Shown here piece by piece: positions 51,329-59,657 of a DNA stretch of 64,000 nucleotides. Within the stretch, counting starts at the first letter, position 1; every line of letters starts with the position of its first letter. This stretch comes from Rhodospirillaceae bacterium. GTDB lineage: Bacteria; Pseudomonadota; Alphaproteobacteria; Kiloniellales; DSM-21159. The translations under genes and the position numbers were made by a program. Under the pieces are notes generated by a model, which did no database searches, was not told the DNA's origin, and saw only the letters and a program-made list of their open reading frames with translations. Location of the stretch: contig CP030885.1 in NCBI GenBank assembly GCA_006969625.1, positions 1,364,001 through 1,428,000 on the forward strand, in the 5' to 3' direction.

Positions 51329-51361
51329 GGCTTCGTGCTTCGACGAGCGCAGCACGAAGCC
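51329..51361. repeat. REP-like palindromic element after dxs
   Basis: GGCTTCGTGCT (51329-51339) and AGCACGAAGCC (51351-51361) form a perfect 11-bp inverted repeat with an 11-base loop, 23 bp after the dxs stop. The core TTCGTGCTTCGAC and AGCACGAA closely resembles a dispersed palindromic repeat (TTCGTGCTTCGACAGGCTCAGCACGAA) that I know from intergenic regions of several high-GC proteobacteria. It may act as a 3'-end stabiliser or terminator; no T-run follows. Confidence 0.55.
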
Positions 51362-51515
51362 TACCTCTTCGCGCGTATGCTTGCGGCGGGTATGCCGATA
51401 ACCCGGCCCTGCGAGTGTTCACACGCCTTGACGGCCGCCCAACCGACAGCCGCATAGCTGGTCTGGCGTCCCGCCGCTTCCGGGTTTTCCGCAGTTCGCC
51501 CATATTCGCTCGATC

Positions 51516-52937
51516 ATGGCGATCGCGGCGTCCTCTCGCATGCCGGCTGCGCCCGAGGGCGCGGCTGGCCTAGGCCCCTGGCTTCTTGAAGCCAGGGCCT
51601 TGGGCAAGCTCGCCCTGCCGCTGATCGCCAGCCAGCTCGGCCTGATCGCCATGTCGGTCACCGACGTGCTGCTGATCGCGCCGCTGGGGCCGACGCAGCT
51701 CGCCGCGGCCTCGCTGGCCTTCATGCTCTATTTCAATCTTTGGCTGTTCTGCCTGGGGGTGCTGATCGCCACCGCCTCGCTGGCCAGTCAGGCGCGCGGG
51801 GCGCGCAACTTCAAGGGCGTGCGCCGCTCGGTGCGCCAGGGCTTCTGGGTGGCGCTGACGCTGGCGCCGCCGGTGGCGGTGATGCTGTGGTTCGGGCGCG
51901 ACCTGCTGCTGCTCGCCGGCCAGGACCCGGAGGTCGCGGCCCTGGCCGAGCCCTACCTGCGCGCCATCGTCTGGAGCCTGCCGTTCAGCTTCGCCTTCCT
52001 GGTGCTGCGCTTCTTCGTCTCGGCCCTGGCCCGGCCCAATACCGTGATGATCGGGCTGATCGGCGGGGCGGTCGTCAACGTGCCGCTGGACTATGCCCTG
52101 ATCTACGGTGCCGCCGGCCTGCCGGTGCTGGGCATCGCCGGTGCGGCCTGGGCCACCTCGGCGATCTGGGTCGGGCTCTTCGCCTGGCTGGTCCTCGTCG
52201 TGCTGCGCGACCGGGAGTTCCGCCGCTACCACATCTTCGTGCGCTTCTGGCGGCCCGACTGGCTGCGCTTTCGGGAGATCTGGCGGATCGGCCTGCCGAT
52301 CGGCCTCACGCTGATCGCCGAGGTCGGTCTGTTCGCAGCGTGTCAGCTCCTGATGGGCCGGATCGGCATCGCCGAGCTGGCGGCGCATGCCATCGCCATC
52401 CAGATCGCCTCGGTGGCCTTCATGGTGCCGCTCGGCATCGGCCAGGCCGGACAGGTGCGCGTCGGCCAGCGCTTCGGCGCACACGATCTGGAGGGGGTGC
52501 GCCGCGCCGGCTGGATGACGCTGATCCTGGCGGCGCTGACCACCGGTCTCGCCGCGCTTATCATGTGGTTCGCGCCGGCGGCGCTGGTCGGGCTGTTCCT
52601 GGACGCCGGGGATGCGGTCGATGCCCCGGTCTTCGCACTGGCGGTCAGCTTCGTCATGGTGGCGGCGCTGTTCCAGCTCGTCGACGGCGCGCAGGTCGCC
52701 ATGGTCTCCGCCCTGCGCGGGCTGTCGGACACCGCCTGGCCGCTGGTCATCGCCGTCTTCAGCTACTGGGCGGTCGGCTTCGGCGCCGCCTGGGCGCTGG
52801 CCTTTCCGCTCGGTCTGGAAGGCATCGGCGTGTGGCTCGGGCTGGCCGTCGGATTGGCGGCGGCCTCGGTCGGTCTGACCCTGCGCTTCGCCTTGCGCGA
52901 GCGCCTAGGCCTGCTGCGCCGGCCGCTCGAGGGGTGA
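51516..52937 (+). CDS. MATE-family multidrug/sodium antiporter
   Basis: A 473-residue protein with twelve hydrophobic segments in two halves. The N-terminal half has ALPLIASQLGLIAMSVTDVLLIAPLG and the first MatE repeat; the second half begins near EIWRIGLPIGLTLIAEVGLF, which repeats the same motif, with GQVRVGQRFGAHDLEGVRRAG. The NorM-like family expels cationic drugs in exchange for sodium ions or protons. The ATG at 51516 is used; an ATG 24 bp later is possible. The stop overlaps the tlyA start by 4 bp. Confidence 0.9.
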   Translation: MAIAASSRMPAAPEGAAGLGPWLLEARALGKLALPLIASQLGLIAMSVTDVLLIAPLGPTQLAAASLAFMLYFNLWLFCLGVLIATASLASQARGARNFKGVRRSVRQGFWVALTLAPPVAVMLWFGRDLLLLAGQDPEVAALAEPYLRAIVWSLPFSFAFLVLRFFVSALARPNTVMIGLIGGAVVNVPLDYALIYGAAGLPVLGIAGAAWATSAIWVGLFAWLVLVVLRDREFRRYHIFVRFWRPDWLRFREIWRIGLPIGLTLIAEVGLFAACQLLMGRIGIAELAAHAIAIQIASVAFMVPLGIGQAGQVRVGQRFGAHDLEGVRRAGWMTLILAALTTGLAALIMWFAPAALVGLFLDAGDAVDAPVFALAVSFVMVAALFQLVDGAQVAMVSALRGLSDTAWPLVIAVFSYWAVGFGAAWALAFPLGLEGIGVWLGLAVGLAAASVGLTLRFALRERLGLLRRPLEG

Positions 52938-53671
52938 AGCGGCGCGCCGACCGGCTGCTGGTCGACCGCGGGCTGGCCGAGAGCCGCACCCGCGCCCAGG
53001 CGCTGATCGCCGCCGGGCTCGTGCTCTGCGCCGGCCGCCCGGTGAGCAAGCCGAGCGAAGAGCTGGACGAGACGGCAGAGCTGGCCGTCACCGGACGCGA
53101 TCACCCCTGGGTGTCGCGCGGTGGGGTCAAGCTGGCGGCGGCGCTGGAGGCCTTCGCGCTCGATCCGCGGGACTGCATCTGCCTCGACCTGGGCGCCTCG
53201 ACCGGTGGCTTCGTCGAGGTGCTGCTCAGCCGCGGCGCCGCCAAGGTCTATGCCGTCGATGTCGGCCGCGGCCAGCTCCACCCGCGCCTGGCCGGCGACC
53301 CGCGTGTGGTCTCGCTGGAGCGGACCGACGCGCGCGAGCTGACGACCGCCCTGGTGCCGGAGCCGGTCGACCTGCTCAGCGCCGACCTCAGCTTCATCTC
53401 CCTGGCCCGCGCCTTGCCGGCGGCGCTCGCGCTGGTGCGCCCGGGCGGTCGGCTGGTGGCGCTGGTCAAGCCGCAGTTCGAGGTCGGCCCCGGCAAGGTC
53501 TGCAAGGGCGGCATCGTGCGCGATGCGGCCGCCCGCAAGGCCGCCATCGCGGGTGTGCGCGACTGGCTGGCGGCGCAGCCCGGCTGGACGGTCGAAGGTT
53601 TGGCCGAAAGCCCCATCGCAGGCAGCGACGGCAACCGCGAGGCGCTGATCTGCGCGCGCAGGACGGCGTAG
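52934..53671 (+). CDS. tlyA: TlyA-family rRNA 2'-O-methyltransferase
   Basis: A 245-residue protein from the GTG at 52934, overlapping the MATE stop as GTGA. Residues 1-60 are an S4 RNA-binding domain (RADRLLVDRGLAESRTRAQALIAAG), followed by an FtsJ/RrmJ-like methyltransferase: SRGGVKLAAALEAF, the SAM motif DLGASTGGFVEVLL, SADLSFISL and LVKPQFEVG. TlyA homologues methylate ribose of cytidines in 16S and/or 23S rRNA; the old name hemolysin reflects early screens. An in-frame extension far upstream overlaps the MATE gene and is not coding. Confidence 0.92.
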   Translation: MKRRADRLLVDRGLAESRTRAQALIAAGLVLCAGRPVSKPSEELDETAELAVTGRDHPWVSRGGVKLAAALEAFALDPRDCICLDLGASTGGFVEVLLSRGAAKVYAVDVGRGQLHPRLAGDPRVVSLERTDARELTTALVPEPVDLLSADLSFISLARALPAALALVRPGGRLVALVKPQFEVGPGKVCKGGIVRDAAARKAAIAGVRDWLAAQPGWTVEGLAESPIAGSDGNREALICARRTA

Positions 53672-53675
53672 CCGT

Positions 53676-55457
53676 TCAGCGTTCCAGCAGCGGCGTCGTG
53701 CGCAGTTGGCCGCTCTGCGGCTCGAAGGCACCCATCATCCGCAGCACCGGCTCGAGGCGGTCCACGACCTGGGCGAGGCGGGCCAGCGCGACGGCATCGG
53801 TCTGCAGCCCGGCGAGATCGCGCAGGAAACGCCGGAAGGGCGGCTCCTTCGGGTACTCGAGCAGGCGCACCTTCGTGGTCGGGTCGATGCCGGCGACCTC
53901 TTTCGCCGCGTCCACCGCCGCCGACAGGCCGCCCAGGGCGTCCACCAGGCCGCTCTCCAGCGCGTCGGCGCCGGTGAACACGCGACCGCCTGCGACCGCG
54001 CGCACCGCCTCGACCTCAAGGCCGCGGCCCTCGGCGACGACCCCCAGGAAGTCCTCGTAGACCGCATCCAGGCCGTCCTGGAGCTTCTGCCACTGGCTGT
54101 TGGTGAAGTCGCGGTTGGGGCTCCAGTAGCCGGCGTTGGCGCCGGCCTGCACGCGGTCCCAGTTAACCTCGAGCTCTTGCCAAAGGCCGCTCAGCACGAA
54201 CTTGCCGGAGACCACGCCGATCGAGCCGGTGACCGTGCCCGGCAGCGCCAGGATGCGGTCGGCGCCGGCGGCCACGTAATAGCCGCCCGAGGCCGCGACG
54301 CCGCCCATCGAGACGATCACTGGCTTGCCGGCCTCGCGCACCTGGCCGACGGCGCGCCAGATGGCGTCGGAGGCGACGGCCGAGCCGCCAGGGCTGTCGA
54401 TGCGGAAGATCACAGCGCGCACCTCGGGATCGTCCTTGGCCTCGTTCAAGGCGGCGACGAGACGCCCGGAGGTCATCGCCGGATCGCTGAAGGCGCCGCC
54501 GTCCTCGTGGCCAAGCATGACCGGGCCGAGGCCGTAGACCAGAGCGATCTGAGGTGCTTCGTCCGGCAGTTCGGGCAACTCGCGCTCGGCCAGGTAGCGG
54601 GCGAAGTCGACTCGCTCGGAGAAGCGCGTGCCGTAGGCGTAGAACTCGTCGAGATAACCCAGGCGATCGACCAGGCCCGCCTCAACCGCCGCCTCGGCCA
54701 GGTAGGGACCGCGGTCGATCAGGCGACGGGCGGCGGTCAGCTCTAGCTCCTGGCGCTCGGCGATGGCGCCGGCCACTTGGTCGGCCCAGGACTCCAGCAG
54801 GGCGTCGAGGTTGCGGCGCACCTCCGGCGCCATGGCGTCGCGGATCAGGGGATCGACGGCGCCCTTGTAGTCCTCGCGCTGGCCGAAGCGGCCCTCGATG
54901 CCGATCTCGGCCAGGGCGCGGCGCATGTAGGGCTGCTCCAGCAGGAAGCCGTTCAGACCTAGGTTGCCGCTCGGCTGCAGCCAGACCTCGTCGAGGGCGG
55001 TGCCCAGGTAGTAGTGCAGCGTCGCGTCGCCGGCCTCGCCGAAGCTCTCGGCGAAACCCAGGGCGAACTTCTCCGTCTCGCGGAAGCGCTGCAGCGCGGC
55101 GCGGATCTCCTGCACCTGGGCCATGTTGATCTCGCCGACGCCGAGCCGCAGCAGCAGGCCGTCGACCGCCGGATCGTCGGCGGCGTCCTCGATGGCGGCG
55201 ATCAGCTCCGGCAGCAGCCAGGGGCCGTCGAAAGCGGGCGGGAAGCCGCCCCGTCGCCGCTCGGTGACGCCGGGCGCGAGGTCGATCTCGACCACCATAT
55301 TGTCGGGCAGGGCGGCGACCGGCTCCGCCTCGCCGAAGGTTTCGGCCAGGTCGCGCCAGGCGAAGAGCCCGACGAGCGCCAGGACCACCACCAGCAGGCC
55401 GAGGCTCGCCAGCAGGCCGACGATCGACTTCAGCAGAAACAGGATGACACGGGTCAC
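53676..55457 (-). CDS. sppA: Signal peptide peptidase SppA, long (67 kDa) type
   Basis: A 593-residue inner-membrane protease starting at the GTG at 55457 after GGAAGGTGG; the longer frame adds 30 unrelated residues. TM anchor at ~2-28. It has the tandem-domain form of E. coli SppA: the general-base Lys in GQREDYKGAVDPL (N-half) and the catalytic Ser in SMGGVAASGGYYVAAGAD (C-half), with RIDSPGGSAVAS as the neighbouring motif. SppA digests leftover signal peptides after secretion. It faces tlyA convergently with 4 bp between the genes. Confidence 0.93.
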   Translation of the reverse strand: MTRVILFLLKSIVGLLASLGLLVVVLALVGLFAWRDLAETFGEAEPVAALPDNMVVEIDLAPGVTERRRGGFPPAFDGPWLLPELIAAIEDAADDPAVDGLLLRLGVGEINMAQVQEIRAALQRFRETEKFALGFAESFGEAGDATLHYYLGTALDEVWLQPSGNLGLNGFLLEQPYMRRALAEIGIEGRFGQREDYKGAVDPLIRDAMAPEVRRNLDALLESWADQVAGAIAERQELELTAARRLIDRGPYLAEAAVEAGLVDRLGYLDEFYAYGTRFSERVDFARYLAERELPELPDEAPQIALVYGLGPVMLGHEDGGAFSDPAMTSGRLVAALNEAKDDPEVRAVIFRIDSPGGSAVASDAIWRAVGQVREAGKPVIVSMGGVAASGGYYVAAGADRILALPGTVTGSIGVVSGKFVLSGLWQELEVNWDRVQAGANAGYWSPNRDFTNSQWQKLQDGLDAVYEDFLGVVAEGRGLEVEAVRAVAGGRVFTGADALESGLVDALGGLSAAVDAAKEVAGIDPTTKVRLLEYPKEPPFRRFLRDLAGLQTDAVALARLAQVVDRLEPVLRMMGAFEPQSGQLRTTPLLER

Positions 55458-55509
55458 GCCACCACCTTCCGGTCTGTAGCTGGAGCTGAGCGGCCTGAGA
55501 CTGGGCGTC

Positions 55510-56103
55510 TTAGGCTTGGCCGTCTGGGAGCTGTCGCGAAACGGCATGGTAGTCCGGGTTGGGCATCATGTCCGTGCCGGATGCGACACGATTGGACATG
55601 TTGAAGAAGCCGACGACGGCGCAGATGTCGAAGACGTCCTCCTCGGAGAAGCCGGCGTCGAAGAGCCCGCGGCGGTCGGTATCGCCAATCAGGTGGGGCG
55701 TTTCCGTCAGCTTCCAAGCGAAGTCGAGCAGGGTGCGCTGCCGCACGCTCAGCTCGGCCACGCGGTGGTTCATCACCAGCATCTCGCCGAGCTGCGGGTC
55801 GCCGGAAAGCTCTCGTACCGCGGCCCCGTGCGCCACCAGGCAATAGTAGCAGCGGTTCACGCTGGAGACGACGACGGCGATCATCTCGCGCTCCAGCTTG
55901 GTCAGGCCCGACTCGCCGAGCATCAGGTCGTTGTACATCTTGGCGAAGGCGCGCAGCTTGTCGGGGCGCAGCGCATAGGCCTGCAGGACGTAGGGCACTA
56001 TGCCCAGCTTGTCGCGGCACTTCTGGAAGTAGGCCTGCAGGTCCTCGTCCAGCTCCGCCTCGTCGGGAACCGGCAGCTTCATGATGTGACCGGGTTGCGG
56101 CAC
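55510..56103 (-). CDS. Peroxidase-related AhpD-like protein
   Basis: A 197-residue protein from the GTG at 56103, with GGGAGG 6-7 bp upstream. It belongs to the carboxymuconolactone-decarboxylase/AhpD superfamily, peroxidase-related branch: LTKLEREMIAVVVSSVNRCYYCLVAHGAAVREL (quoted as the active-site region, ~85-115) has the CxxC pair and the distal His, followed by LSVRQRTLLDFAWKLTETP and DICAVVGFFNMSNRVA. Members act as thiol-dependent peroxide reductases or disulfide exchangers, though few are tested. It is 52 bp upstream of sppA on the same strand. Confidence 0.85.
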   Translation of the reverse strand: MPQPGHIMKLPVPDEAELDEDLQAYFQKCRDKLGIVPYVLQAYALRPDKLRAFAKMYNDLMLGESGLTKLEREMIAVVVSSVNRCYYCLVAHGAAVRELSGDPQLGEMLVMNHRVAELSVRQRTLLDFAWKLTETPHLIGDTDRRGLFDAGFSEEDVFDICAVVGFFNMSNRVASGTDMMPNPDYHAVSRQLPDGQA

Positions 56104-56284
56104 GGCACGCCTCCCTTGCGTTCGTCGCTCGGCACAGGGCGGTCTTTGCGGGCCCGGCGCGCGGCGCCTATCTTGCGCCTGCCGGGCCGTCCGCGGAACC
56201 GTCTGCGGTGCCGTGGTAGCGCCTTTGCGGGCGGCTTGACCAGAGCCGAGCGACAGGCTTCACCGAGGTTTCACGGCAAATGCG

Positions 56285-56290
56285 AGGAGG
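56285..56290 (+). promoter_or_regulatory. Ribosome binding site fixing the methyltransferase start at GTG 56298
   Basis: AGGAGG lies 7 bp before the GTG at 56298. The alternative ATG at 56280 would place this site inside the coding region and has no comparable site of its own, so the GTG start is preferred. Confidence 0.7.
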
Positions 56291-56297
56291 TCGCGGG

Positions 56298-57590
56298 GTG
56301 CGACGACGGGCCCGCCGGGGCGGCGGACGACAGGTGACGCTCGAGATCGAGGCGATCGGTGCGCTGGGCGACGGCTTCGCGCAGACGGCCGAAGGGCTGG
56401 TGTTCGTGCCGCTCGCGGCGCCCGGCGACCGCCTGACCGTGCGCCTGACCGGCGAAAAGGGCGGCGCGCTGCGCGGCGAGATCGTCGAGATGCTGGCCGA
56501 GGGACCGGCGCGGGTCGAGCCGCCGTGTCCGCATTTCAGCCCCTGCGGCGGGTGCCGGCTGCAGCACCTCGACGCCGCCGCCTACCGGACCTGGAAGCAG
56601 GGCGTGGTCGGCGAGCAGCTCGCCCGACAGGGGCTGGACCCAGGGGTGGTCGCGCCGATGCTCGAGATCCCGCCCGGCACGCGGCGGCGCGCGGTCTTCG
56701 CGGCGCGTCGCCAGGGCGGCCGTGTTCGACTCGGTTTCCACGAGGCGCGCGGCCGCGACCTTGTCGATCTGCAGACCTGCCTGCTGCTGACGCCGGCCCT
56801 GCTGGCCCTCATCGCACCGCTGCGCGATGCCCTCGCCGCCTGGCTGGAAGACGGCGACGAGGCGGACGTTGCCGTCGCGGAGACGGAGACCGGACTCGAC
56901 GTGCTGGTGGTCACGCCCGCGGAGCCCGGACTGGCCGCCCGCGAAGCGCTGGCGACCTTCGCCGCGGCGCGGGACCTGGCCCGGCTGGCCTGGCGCACCG
57001 GCGGCGGCACCCCCGAACCGCTGGCGCAGCGGCGGCTGCCGCTGCTCGGTTTCGGGGCGGCCCGGGTGGTGCCGCCGCCCGGCGGTTTCCTGCAACCGAG
57101 CCGGGACGGGGAGGCGGCGCTGGTCGACCTGGTCAGGCAGGCGATTCCGCCCTCTGCGCTGCGCATCGCCGACCTGTATGCCGGCATCGGCACCTTCGCT
57201 TTCGCGCTCGCCGATCCGGCGCGGGTGCTGGCCTACGAGGGCGACGGCGCGGCGCTGGCCGCCCTGGAGGCGGCAAGCCGCGGTCCCGAGGTGCGGGGAC
57301 GCGTCGCCGGCGAGCGGCGCGACCTGGAGCGCCAGCCGCTGCATGCGGAGGAGCTGGACGTCTTCGACGCGCTGGTCTTCGACCCGCCGCGCGCCGGGGC
57401 GCCGGCCCAGGCGCCGCACATCGCCGCCAGCCGAGTTCCGACCGTGGTCGCCGTCTCGTGCAATCCGGCCAGCTTCGCACGCGACGCCCGCACGCTGGTC
57501 GAGGGCGGTTACGCGCTGGAGCGGGTGACCCCGCTGGACCAGTTCCCCTGGTCGAGCCACCTGGAGTTGGTGGCGGTGTTCCGGCGTTGA
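56298..57590 (+). CDS. TrmA/RlmD-family RNA uracil-5-methyltransferase
   Basis: A 430-residue protein. A TRAM domain lies at ~13-70 (LEIEAIGALGDGFAQ, VFVPLAAPGDRL). The iron-sulfur cluster cysteines CPHFSPCGGCRLQH follow. The Rossmann methyltransferase domain has QPSRDGEAALVDLV-like text (FLQPSRDGE), IADLYAGIGTFAFALA and VFDPPRAGAPAQ, and the catalytic Cys lies in VVAVSCNPASFARDAR. Members make 5-methyluridine in 23S rRNA (positions 747 or 1939) or tRNA position 54; the exact target is not decided by sequence alone. Confidence 0.88.
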   Translation: MRRRARRGGGRQVTLEIEAIGALGDGFAQTAEGLVFVPLAAPGDRLTVRLTGEKGGALRGEIVEMLAEGPARVEPPCPHFSPCGGCRLQHLDAAAYRTWKQGVVGEQLARQGLDPGVVAPMLEIPPGTRRRAVFAARRQGGRVRLGFHEARGRDLVDLQTCLLLTPALLALIAPLRDALAAWLEDGDEADVAVAETETGLDVLVVTPAEPGLAAREALATFAAARDLARLAWRTGGGTPEPLAQRRLPLLGFGAARVVPPPGGFLQPSRDGEAALVDLVRQAIPPSALRIADLYAGIGTFAFALADPARVLAYEGDGAALAALEAASRGPEVRGRVAGERRDLERQPLHAEELDVFDALVFDPPRAGAPAQAPHIAASRVPTVVAVSCNPASFARDARTLVEGGYALERVTPLDQFPWSSHLELVAVFRR

Positions 57591-57597
57591 GCCGGGC

Positions 57598-57669
57598 CTA
57601 CCGCTCGGCCTCCAGGGCGCAGAAGCCGGCGAAGGAAGCAAGGGAGAAGAGGGCGAGCATCAGAGTCAT
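57598..57669 (-). CDS. Possible 23-residue membrane microprotein
   Basis: On the minus strand an ATG at 57669 opens a 24-codon frame, preceded at 7 bp by GGAG. The peptide, MTLMLALFSLASFAGFCALE followed by three residues, is one continuous hydrophobic helix with a charged end, long enough to cross a membrane once. It lies 125 bp downstream of the symporter stop on the same strand, beyond a strong hairpin, and 7 bp from the convergent methyltransferase stop. Very small hydrophobic subunits accompany some sodium symporters, so a partner role is conceivable. Such a short frame may also arise by chance. Confidence 0.35.
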   Translation of the reverse strand: MTLMLALFSLASFAGFCALEAER

Positions 57670-57757
57670 GGCCGATCTCCAGGCATGGATAGTGCGCTGC
57701 ACCATAGCTGCGTCCGGACCGGGCCTGTGCGAAGCGCCGCAGCGGCGCAGTCTCGCG

Positions 57758-57790
57758 GAGGCCGCCTTGCGTGTCCTGCAAGGCGGCCTC
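57758..57790 (-). terminator. Strong 13-bp hairpin after the symporter gene
   Basis: Bases 57758-57770 (GAGGCCGCCTTGC) pair perfectly with 57778-57790 across a 7-base loop, starting 4 bp after the symporter stop at 57795. No T-run follows on the minus strand. A second GC palindrome (GCGCCGC/GCGGCGC, 57734-57748) lies just beyond. Together they probably end or protect the symporter transcript. Confidence 0.6.
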
Positions 57791-57794
57791 GGTC

Positions 57795-59366
57795 CTACCA
57801 GAAAAGGATCAGCGTCAGCGCCGTCAGGACGAGCACGCCGGCGCCCTGCAGGTGGGGACGCTTGTACCAGACCAGGTCACGCGTCTCGCTGCCCAGGCCC
57901 GGCTCCCAGGTCAGGCCCTCGGTCTTCTCGTGCGGCGGCGCCGGACGCAGGCAGGCGAGGGTGACGTACACGGCCGCGCTGACGGCCGTCAGAATGCCGA
58001 CGTTGATGGTGAAGTGGACGTCCCAGAGGCCGGTCTGCGTGGCGACGAACAGGCTGACGCCGAGCAGGTGGCCGACCACCAGCGTCCAGAAAGCCGAGGT
58101 GCCGGCCCCGCGCCTCCAGAACACCCCGAGCAGGAAGATCGCCACCACCGGCGGCACCAGGATTGAGAAGGCCTGCTGCAGGTAGGAGAACAGGCCGCCG
58201 AAGTTGGCGATGTTGGGCGCCCAGGCGGCGGCGATCACCATCAGGATCAGCGTGGTCATGCGCCCGAGCCGACCCAGCCTCTGCGGCGAGAGCTCCTTTT
58301 CGGGCGTGGCGACGAAGTCGTGAACGATCAGGGTGGACGCGGAGTTCAGTGTCGAGTCGATACTCGACATGATGGCGGCGATCAGTCCGGCCATGACCAG
58401 TCCGGTCAGCCCGATCGGCAGCAGCTCCGCTACCAGAGTCGGGAAGACCTGGTCGCCGTTCTCCAGGTCTGGGAAGAGGTTGAGCGCCATGGCGCCGGGC
58501 AGGACCATGATGAAGAGCGGCAGCAGCTTCAGCAGGGCGCCCAGGTTGGCGCCCCACTGCGCGTCCTTCAGGCTGTAGGCGCCGAGCACGCGCTGGGTGA
58601 TGTACTGGTTTGCCGCCCAGTACCAGAAACCCAGGATCGGCACGCCCACCAGGGTGCCCAGCCAGGGCAGGCTGTCGTCGTCGAGCGGGCGGATCAGCGA
58701 GAGCTGGCCGTCGGGCAGCGCCTCGGTCGCGGCGCTCCAGCTATAGTCGAACTGGGCAAAGACCAGCAGCGTCAGGACGGTCGAGCCGACGATCAGCACC
58801 ACGGTCTGGATCACGTCGGTGTAGACCACTGCGCGCAGGCCGCCCGCGGCGGTATAGAGGCCGGCGACCAGCGCCAGCGCCAGGCAGGTCTGCCACAGCA
58901 CCAGCTCCGGAAAGAATACGCCCAGGACGACCGCGCCCGCATAAATCCCGCCAGCAGTGTCGACGATGATCGAAAGCAGGATGGTGATCCCGGAGAAATA
59001 CAGTCGCGAGCGGCGGTCGAAGCGAAGTTGGAGGAACTCCGGGATGGTGGTGATGCGGGACTTCAGGTAGATCGGCAGGAAGAAGAAGGACATGAAGACC
59101 AGCACGACGCCGGCCATCCACTCATAGTTGGCCACGGCGATTCCGCTGGTGTAGGCGGCCCCGGCCAGGCCGATGAGCGTCGTGCTGGAGATGTTCGAGG
59201 CGAATAGCGAGCCGCCGATGACCGGCCAGCGCAACGAGCGGCCGGCGAGGAAGAGGTCGTCGCCGGTTTCGATCTTGCGGGCGACCCAGAAGCCGATCGT
59301 CAAGACGACGATGAAGTAAGCGGCGATAATCAGATAATCGATTACGTGGATTTCCGTGTTCTCCAT
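57795..59366 (-). CDS. Sodium:solute symporter (SSS family)
   Basis: A 523-residue protein from the ATG at 59366, preceded by GGAGGAAAAA; a longer frame upstream lacks similarity. About fourteen hydrophobic segments are seen. Family landmarks are IDYLIIAAYFIVVLTIGFWVA at the start, DDLFLAGRSLRWPVIGGSLFASNISSTTLIGLAG (residues ~37-70, with the sodium-site Ser/Thr residues), YTDVIQTVVLIVGS, AAIMSSIDSTLNSASTLIVHDF and the SGLT-like signature region between. It resembles sugar or myo-inositol type SSS carriers more than proline ones, but the substrate is uncertain. The 5' region is unusually AT-rich. Confidence 0.88.
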   Translation of the reverse strand: MENTEIHVIDYLIIAAYFIVVLTIGFWVARKIETGDDLFLAGRSLRWPVIGGSLFASNISSTTLIGLAGAAYTSGIAVANYEWMAGVVLVFMSFFFLPIYLKSRITTIPEFLQLRFDRRSRLYFSGITILLSIIVDTAGGIYAGAVVLGVFFPELVLWQTCLALALVAGLYTAAGGLRAVVYTDVIQTVVLIVGSTVLTLLVFAQFDYSWSAATEALPDGQLSLIRPLDDDSLPWLGTLVGVPILGFWYWAANQYITQRVLGAYSLKDAQWGANLGALLKLLPLFIMVLPGAMALNLFPDLENGDQVFPTLVAELLPIGLTGLVMAGLIAAIMSSIDSTLNSASTLIVHDFVATPEKELSPQRLGRLGRMTTLILMVIAAAWAPNIANFGGLFSYLQQAFSILVPPVVAIFLLGVFWRRGAGTSAFWTLVVGHLLGVSLFVATQTGLWDVHFTINVGILTAVSAAVYVTLACLRPAPPHEKTEGLTWEPGLGSETRDLVWYKRPHLQGAGVLVLTALTLILFW

Positions 59367-59580
59367 CGCGTTTTTCCTCCCTGGATCGCAGCAGCAGGTC
59401 TTCGGTGCGATCCCGCCCGACATTCGGATCCGGGGTTTCTCGCCTGCAGCCGTCCCGGCCTTTTGGAAGTGGGTCGGACGGCGGGGCGCGATCCTGGCAC
59501 GCATGTGTCGCCAAGAAGCCGTCGCGAGAACCGGTGAAACCCCAAGAGGATCAACCGCGGCGAGGTCGAAGGGTTCCAGA

Positions 59581-59640
59581 ATGTATAAAATAAGACTTCG
59601 TATAGGAGGAAATAGTATTCTTTATAAACAATTTTCAGGT
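59581..59640. other. AT-rich island in the divergent symporter/GNAT promoter region
   Basis: This 60-bp stretch is about 70% A+T, in sharp contrast with the GC-rich surroundings. It contains TATAAA, TATAGG and TTTATAAA strings and an AGGAGG at 59605-59610 with no ATG, GTG or TTG at a useful distance. The most likely role is promoter or operator DNA for the symporter (minus) and/or the GNAT gene (plus); I could not fix a single -10/-35 pair. Confidence 0.5.
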
Positions 59641-59657
59641 GGTGGCATGCGGCGCCG

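Noticed and set aside
49383..51503. Minus-strand 706-codon frame opposite dxs
   Set aside because: It mirrors the dxs gene; dxs is unambiguous on the plus strand.
59581..59640. Replication origin from AT-richness
   Set aside because: No DnaA-box-like repeats, no dnaA/parAB genes and the island is only 60 bp.
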